A stretch of DNA of 64,000 bases from Leuctra nigra. Taxonomy: Eukaryota; Arthropoda; Insecta; Plecoptera; Leuctridae. A program made the position numbers and the translations under genes. Positions 61,975 to 64,000 of the stretch are shown here, piece after piece. The stretch is from NCBI GenBank assembly GCA_934045905.1, contig OW203762.1, positions 23,716,345 to 23,780,344 of the forward strand, in the 5' to 3' direction. Under the pieces are notes generated by a model. That model was given only the letters and a program-made list of their open reading frames with translations. It did not search any database and was not told the origin of the DNA. Each line of letters opens with the position of its first letter. The stretch's first letter is position 1.

Positions 61975-62430
61975 GAACTGGGTAACTATAAGTAAGATTG
62001 CTCTCTTGATAAATAAAATTATGTGTAATTGTTCAACATCTCCAGTTTAGAAAAACATACACTAATATTAACTTGCAATTTCTTTACGTTTCTTTTTCTG
62101 AACATTAAATAATTTGTGTTATCCAAAAATATGTTTATCCTGTTATAGGTGGCATGTTTGAAACACTGTATGAACAAGAAGAGATGTATGATTATTATGA
62201 TTATTGATTGTAATAAACCTGTTCGTTATCAACAGAGCCAACGAAGGTTGGACAATGCCCGTTCCTGACGCTGTCCAAGTGTGACAACACGACGACGTGC
62301 ACCAACGACGACAGCTGCGACGGAGACATGAAGTGTTGCTACACCGGCACGTGTGGTGCCATCTGTGCCGTTCCTCTCGAGACAACTGAAGAACCCAAGC
62401 TGCAGACAGAAGAGGACGACACCCAATCAA
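41763..62430 (+). CDS. Secreted modular WAP/thyroglobulin-1/antistasin/lustrin protein (5' part; continues past window)
   Basis: Eight coding exons join: 41763-41823, 55541-55690, 56525-56920, 57326-57649, 58399-58614, 59574-59792, 60074-60271, 62236-62430, giving 586 aa so far without a stop. Module order is signal peptide, WAP, TY1, antistasin-type, lustrin-like, WAP, TY1, antistasin-type, lustrin-like, WAP. Every junction is phase 1 and each internal exon length is a multiple of 3, the mark of exon shuffling in extracellular proteins. WAP, TY1 and antistasin modules are commonly inhibitors of serine or cysteine proteases, so an extracellular protease inhibitor or matrix role is inferred. 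The product should be exported. The intron between exons 1 and 2 is 13.7 kb. I do not assign a symbol. Confidence 0.85.
42692..42785. repeat. Foldback MITE
   Basis: Arms of 34 bp with one mismatch (GATTCTGTAACTCCATTGCG…), loop containing CCATAAGGATTAACATTG. The loop phrase recurs in the foldback at 56243-56356. Confidence 0.75.
42800..45520. other. Intron sequence without recognised gene
   Basis: AT-rich. It contains a SINE-like B-box on the minus strand at about 43560-43635 ('CATCGAGGTTCGAATCCGGC') and a weaker one near 43215. No coding exon recognised. Confidence 0.45.
45523..46400 (-). repeat. Inverted copy of the motif-array repeat at 1-1465
   Basis: Begins 'CTAGTGGAGCGGTCGCTCCA' and carries, in reverse complement, the blocks seen at 1465 down to about 500, including 'CCGGAAGTGACGTCAT' near 45953 and 'CCGGAAATGACGTCAT' near 46075. 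Shorter and more diverged than the copy at the window start. Confidence 0.75.
46422..46804. repeat. Near-perfect 160-bp inverted repeat
   Basis: Arms 46422-46582 and 46645-46804 are reverse complements with a single A-run length difference, separated by ~62 bp. The ends are ATCCCCATAAAAAA and its complement. Transcription across it would give a long dsRNA hairpin. No ORF. Confidence 0.9.
46805..49980. other. Intron sequence, nothing recognised
   Basis: AT-rich. Short ORFs (for example 46875-47096) have no recognisable domain or splice context. Confidence 0.45.
50011..50202. repeat. Foldback element
   Basis: 'TTAAAGTATTGATTAGCTAA' at 50011 pairs with 'TTAGCTAATCAATACTTTAA' at 50183-50202. 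Likely a diverged MITE. Confidence 0.55.
51466..51900 (+). repeat. Diverged copy of the 40.5-kb repeat
   Basis: Shares 'GCCCAGGTCACGCAGGTCAA' (against 'GCCCAGGTCAAACCG' near 40583) and ends 'CATCAACGCGTACCACCACA' (against 'CATCAACGCGTTACCCAGAG'). Confidence 0.45.
51945..52049. repeat. Foldback with GCCTCATTCACAAA ends
   Basis: 'GCCTCATTCACAAA' at 51945 and 'TTTGTGAATGAGGC' at the right form short inverted ends of a ~105-bp element. Confidence 0.55.
52060..55215. other. Intron sequence with poly(A) run and a SINE-like B-box
   Basis: A ~19-A run near 52192-52210. A tRNA-like minus-strand segment at about 53400-53480 ('GGTGGGTTCGAATCTCGTCT'). No exon recognised. Confidence 0.4.
55220..55293 (-). 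tRNA. tRNA-Ile (AAT)
   Basis: 74 nt. The minus strand starts GGCCCATTAGCTCAGCTGGT, anticodon loop CTAATAA (anticodon AAT), T arm GTGGGTTCGATCCCCC, acceptor stem GGCCCAT/ATGGGCC, discriminator A. A TTTT terminator follows 6 nt downstream. It lies in the large intron of the WAP gene, antisense, about 250 bp before exon 55541-55690. Confidence 0.95.
55541..55690 (+). CDS. WAP gene exon: WAP domain 1
   Basis: Acceptor 'CTTTCTGTTGACAG', 150 nt, donor GTACTA. It encodes [19 protein letters not shown] and continues through [11 protein letters not shown]: eight cysteines in four-disulfide-core spacing. Phase 1 both ends. Confidence 0.85.
55768..55840 (+). tRNA. tRNA-Asn (GTT)
   Basis: 73 nt: GCCTCCGTGGCGCAATGGCT start, anticodon loop CTGTTAA (GTT), T arm GGTGGTTCGACCCCACC, acceptor GCCTCCG/CGGGGGC, discriminator G, then a T6 terminator at 55842-55847. 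It lies 77 bp after WAP exon 1 in the intron, same strand as the gene. Confidence 0.95.
56243..56356. repeat. Foldback MITE, same family as 42692
   Basis: The imperfect arms begin CTATTCCAGAACG and end TTCTAGAATAG. The core CCATAAGGATTAACGTTG matches the loop of the 42692-42785 element. Confidence 0.7.
56525..56920 (+). CDS. WAP gene exon: thyroglobulin type-1 + antistasin-like + DPC module
   Basis: Acceptor 'CTTGTTGGCAG', 396 nt, donor GTAAGT, phase 1/1. Thyroglobulin type-1 with CEQL start, the CWCV motif and six cysteines, then [20 protein letters not shown] and CPMCQC (antistasin-like), then [14 protein letters not shown]. Markedly GC-rich compared with the introns. Confidence 0.9.
57326..57649 (+). 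CDS. WAP gene exon: lustrin-like + WAP domain 2
   Basis: Acceptor 'TCTGTACGCAG', 324 nt, donor GTGAGT, phase 1/1. [10 protein letters not shown]…CPPLFQC…YGVCCP is lustrin-like; [15 protein letters not shown]…KCC…C…C is an eight-Cys WAP domain. Confidence 0.85.
58399..58614 (+). CDS. WAP gene exon: thyroglobulin type-1 domain 2
   Basis: Acceptor 'TTGCCTGCAG', 216 nt, donor GTGAGC, phase 1/1. [12 protein letters not shown]…VPQC…SKQC…VCWCVDTKG…SC: CWCV-type TY1. Confidence 0.85.
58975..59165. repeat. Foldback hairpin upstream of an exon
   Basis: ~80-bp arms (AATAGACCACATTTTAAATT… and the complement ending 'AATTTAAAATGCGGTCTATT') with few mismatches and a ~30-bp loop. It lies in the intron 5' of exon 59574. 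Confidence 0.8.
59193..59533 (+). mobile_element. 5S rRNA-derived SINE with target duplication
   Basis: 341 bp. The head 'GCAACATCGAGCGGGGTCAG' followed by 'TGTTGGATGGGTGACC' resembles the internal promoter part of 5S rRNA. It ends in an A/T-rich tail and is flanked by the direct repeat AATCTCGTGCA (59182-59192 and 59534-59544). The right end lies 40 bp before the splice acceptor of the next exon. Confidence 0.8.
59574..59792 (+). CDS. WAP gene exon: antistasin-like + DPC module
   Basis: Acceptor 'CTTTTCTTCCTCAG'-type, i.e. 'CCCTTTTCTTCCTCAG', 219 nt, donor GTAAGT, phase 1/1. [20 protein letters not shown] then NGCPTCEC, then [14 protein letters not shown]: parallel to the second half of exon 56525-56920. 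Confidence 0.85.
60074..60271 (+). CDS. WAP gene exon: second lustrin-like module
   Basis: Acceptor 'GCTATTCTTCCCAG', 198 nt, donor GTTAGT, phase 1/1. [12 protein letters not shown], then [20 protein letters not shown], parallel to the lustrin-like part of 57326-57649. Confidence 0.8.
60831..61345. repeat. Inverted-repeat element (GAGGTAGAAGG ends)
   Basis: 'CTCCGAGGTAGAAGGGTGGA' at the left and 'ATGGACTTCCGACCTTCTTC' at the right. The inner sequence ('TTTGACTGATGTCAATAAGT') matches that near 11945 ('TCTGACTGATATCAACAAAT'). Confidence 0.5.
61942..61970. repeat. (AC)n microsatellite
   Basis: About 14 AC units, uninterrupted. Confidence 0.95.
62236..62430 (+). CDS. WAP gene exon: WAP domain 3 + acidic linker
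   Basis: Acceptor 'GTTATCAACAG', 195 nt, donor GTGAGA, phase 1/1. [17 protein letters not shown]…[12 protein letters not shown]: eight cysteines, then an acidic Glu/Thr-rich linker. The ORF is open at the window's last exon, so the gene continues. Confidence 0.85.
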
Positions 62431-62721
62431 GTGAGACCTGTTATTTGAAACGCGTTGATATTTATGGACTTTTGGAGTATTTCTTAATTTAAAATTTAAA
62501 TATGTAGTAAAGTTGTGGAATGCTTACTTCTCAGGCAACTTCCCAGCTATCCATACACACACACCTACCTAATTCTAATAGTACAAGTTTACCTACTTCC
62601 TTTTCTTCGCGTATTTGACTTGTTGATTAAATATAATTTTGAGAACTATATAACTATTTCTGTTTTCTATACTATTCTGTTGATTTTGGCTTGCAAGCAG
62701 CAATACCACACCTAATTAATA

Positions 62722-63601
62722 GAGCCAGTTTTAAATGGTGATGCGCGAATTCGCGAATTGTTCTGATTGCACTATTTTCTTCTACTAAAATCCATTTCAT
62801 TGTGTATAGATCCCAAATCTACCATTTTTACATCGCGAAAAAAAACGAAATCCAACCCTGATCGCGATATTCAAAATTTTCCGCGAAATGACCACGAAAT
62901 AAAGGTTTTCTATTAAAATTACTGCTTTTATTCCCCTAACAGGTCACACAACAACAAACGAAACCAGTTTCTTTCCATGTGCTACTCACTCAACCCCCTC
63001 CCCCTCGCCAGACACTTTGCTACCCACCCTCAAAGTGAACCAGACCAGTCTAACCAGTTGATGATGCCTCCAGGCTGCTTTGTTTTGCGCCCCCATCTGT
63101 TCAAGGTCGACCGGTTTTCCCAACCCCCCCTTCCACCCTCAACCAGTCGCAACTATTCATCAATAGTCTACTTACACAGAAGGATATTTTGGAACAATTA
63201 CTGCACTGAAAATTGTTGGATTGGGAAAGAAAATATCTTGTCAAACTATACATTTTGCGTCATGAAATTTTAAATATTATGTATCATCTATACTAGTACA
63301 GAGAAAATGTGGGTTGGGGAAAAGACAGTACAGAGCATTAAAGACGCCATTCTAGACAAGCCTATTTCAGTGCTAATAGTGCATGACCAATCCATTCCAA
63401 TCCATTCCAATCCCTCCTCCAAAGTGGCATACATGTTTTTCATCAAATTATGGTTTCTGGGGGCTATTACAATGTGTTTTATAAACAATTTAATATCACC
63501 ACAAAATCGCGAAATCCCTCTTCCAGAAAAAACACAAAAAACGAAATTGATGATTTTAAAAACGAATTTTAAGAAATAAAATCACCATTTAAAACTGGCT
63601 C
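62722..63601. mobile_element. 880-bp non-autonomous element with TA duplication (Tc1/mariner-like)
   Basis: TIR GAGCCAGTTTTAAATGGTGA at the left and the exact complement ending GGCTC at the right, flanked by TA (62720-62721, 63602-63603). The internal ORFs (98 and 90 aa) are not recognisable as transposase. Confidence 0.8.
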
Positions 63602-63608
63602 TACTAAT

Positions 63609-64000
63609 TAAGTACAGTTCAGTTCAGTTCAGTTCAGTTTATTTCCAAAATCAAAAGTACATTTTAAAGAGGTACATTGAAAAGACCCCTATGGTTGACT
63701 CCATTTAACGGGGTATACGGAAAGGTTACATCGAACTAAATCTAGTAACCTAGCATATTATAATTAAATAGCATTGAAATTAAAATAAATTAATATCTAT
63801 AGATATGCTACAACTATAATATAACACATTTAGGTAAATATTATGATTATGATATTGATATAGGTACTAGAATATACTTAAGTTGAACATGTTATTATAC
63901 AATTAAATAATTAAAATTTGTCACTGAGGAATTCGTCAATCGAATAATATATTTTACTTATTAATAGTTCTTTCAGTTGTTTCTTAAATTGTGAGTATTT
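63609..64000 (-). mobile_element. 3' end of another LINE, continuing past the window
   Basis: An (AGTTC)n run at 63612-63638 is its 3' tail, then a 3' UTR, then the C-terminus of ORF2 on the minus strand. Confidence 0.75.
63911..64000 (-). CDS. ORF2 C-terminus of a jockey-like LINE (partial)
   Basis: The minus strand is open from the window edge to TAA at 63911-63913: FKKQLKELLISKIYYSIDEF and so on, matching the form of the C-terminal end (FYSIEEYL) of the fragment at 24875-25478. Completeness cannot be judged. Confidence 0.65.
   Translation of the reverse strand, partial: KYSQFKKQLKELLISKIYYSIDEFLSDKF

Overview
The window is eukaryotic and most likely from an insect or another arthropod. 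The DNA is AT-rich. It has GT-AG introns, a secreted multi-domain protein gene with a roughly 13.7-kb intron, two eukaryotic tRNA genes, and a very high load of transposable elements typical of arthropods (one gypsy/Ty3 element, CR1/jockey-type non-LTR elements, and hAT-, piggyBac-, Harbinger- and mariner-like MITEs). I cannot name the species from sequence alone.

Layout. 1-4.1 kb: a dispersed repeat carrying an array of CRE/ETS/YY1-like motifs, several foldback hairpins and a LINE 3' tail. 4.08-13.29 kb: a three-level nest. A 2.27-kb non-autonomous LTR element (168-bp LTRs, tRNA-Pro-type PBS, ORF made of about 39 copies of a 33-bp repeat) has an intact gypsy element in its 3' LTR (258-bp LTRs, 1562-aa gag-pol on the minus strand). 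That gypsy copy in turn has a 1572-bp long-TIR DNA transposon in its 5' LTR. All three target-site duplications can be read (GTTT, CAAG, TTAACTTT). 14.07-19.8 kb: a complete-looking non-LTR retrotransposon whose ORF1 joins a PHD finger, a TARG1/OARD1-like macrodomain and about 20 copies of a Gln-rich 25-aa repeat. Its ORF2 (endonuclease-RT) lies in the same frame after a single UGA in a UGA-CUA context. 20.38-20.58 kb: assembly gap. 21.1-24.4 kb: possible minus-strand host exons among piggyBac-, mariner- and Harbinger-like MITEs, the last split by a hAT element. 24.4-30.8 kb: a 5'-truncated LINE fragment directly abutting a second CR1-type element (ORF1 with a SGNH esterase, ORF2 endonuclease-RT). 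30.9-31.9 kb: three terminal exons of a host gene. 33.5-62.4 kb and beyond: a plus-strand host gene for a secreted modular protein (signal peptide, then repeating WAP, thyroglobulin type-1, antistasin and lustrin-like modules). All of its introns are phase 1. The introns carry two tRNA genes, SINEs, MITEs and hairpins. 62.7-64 kb: a mariner-like MITE and another LINE 3' end.

How it fits together. Only two or three host transcription units are present; most of the rest is mobile DNA. The most unusual content is the 14-20 kb retrotransposon: a macrodomain in ORF1, where the related element 5.7 kb further on has an esterase, plus an apparent stop-codon readthrough junction into ORF2. Function here is inferred from motifs seen by eye; no alignment or database search was run.
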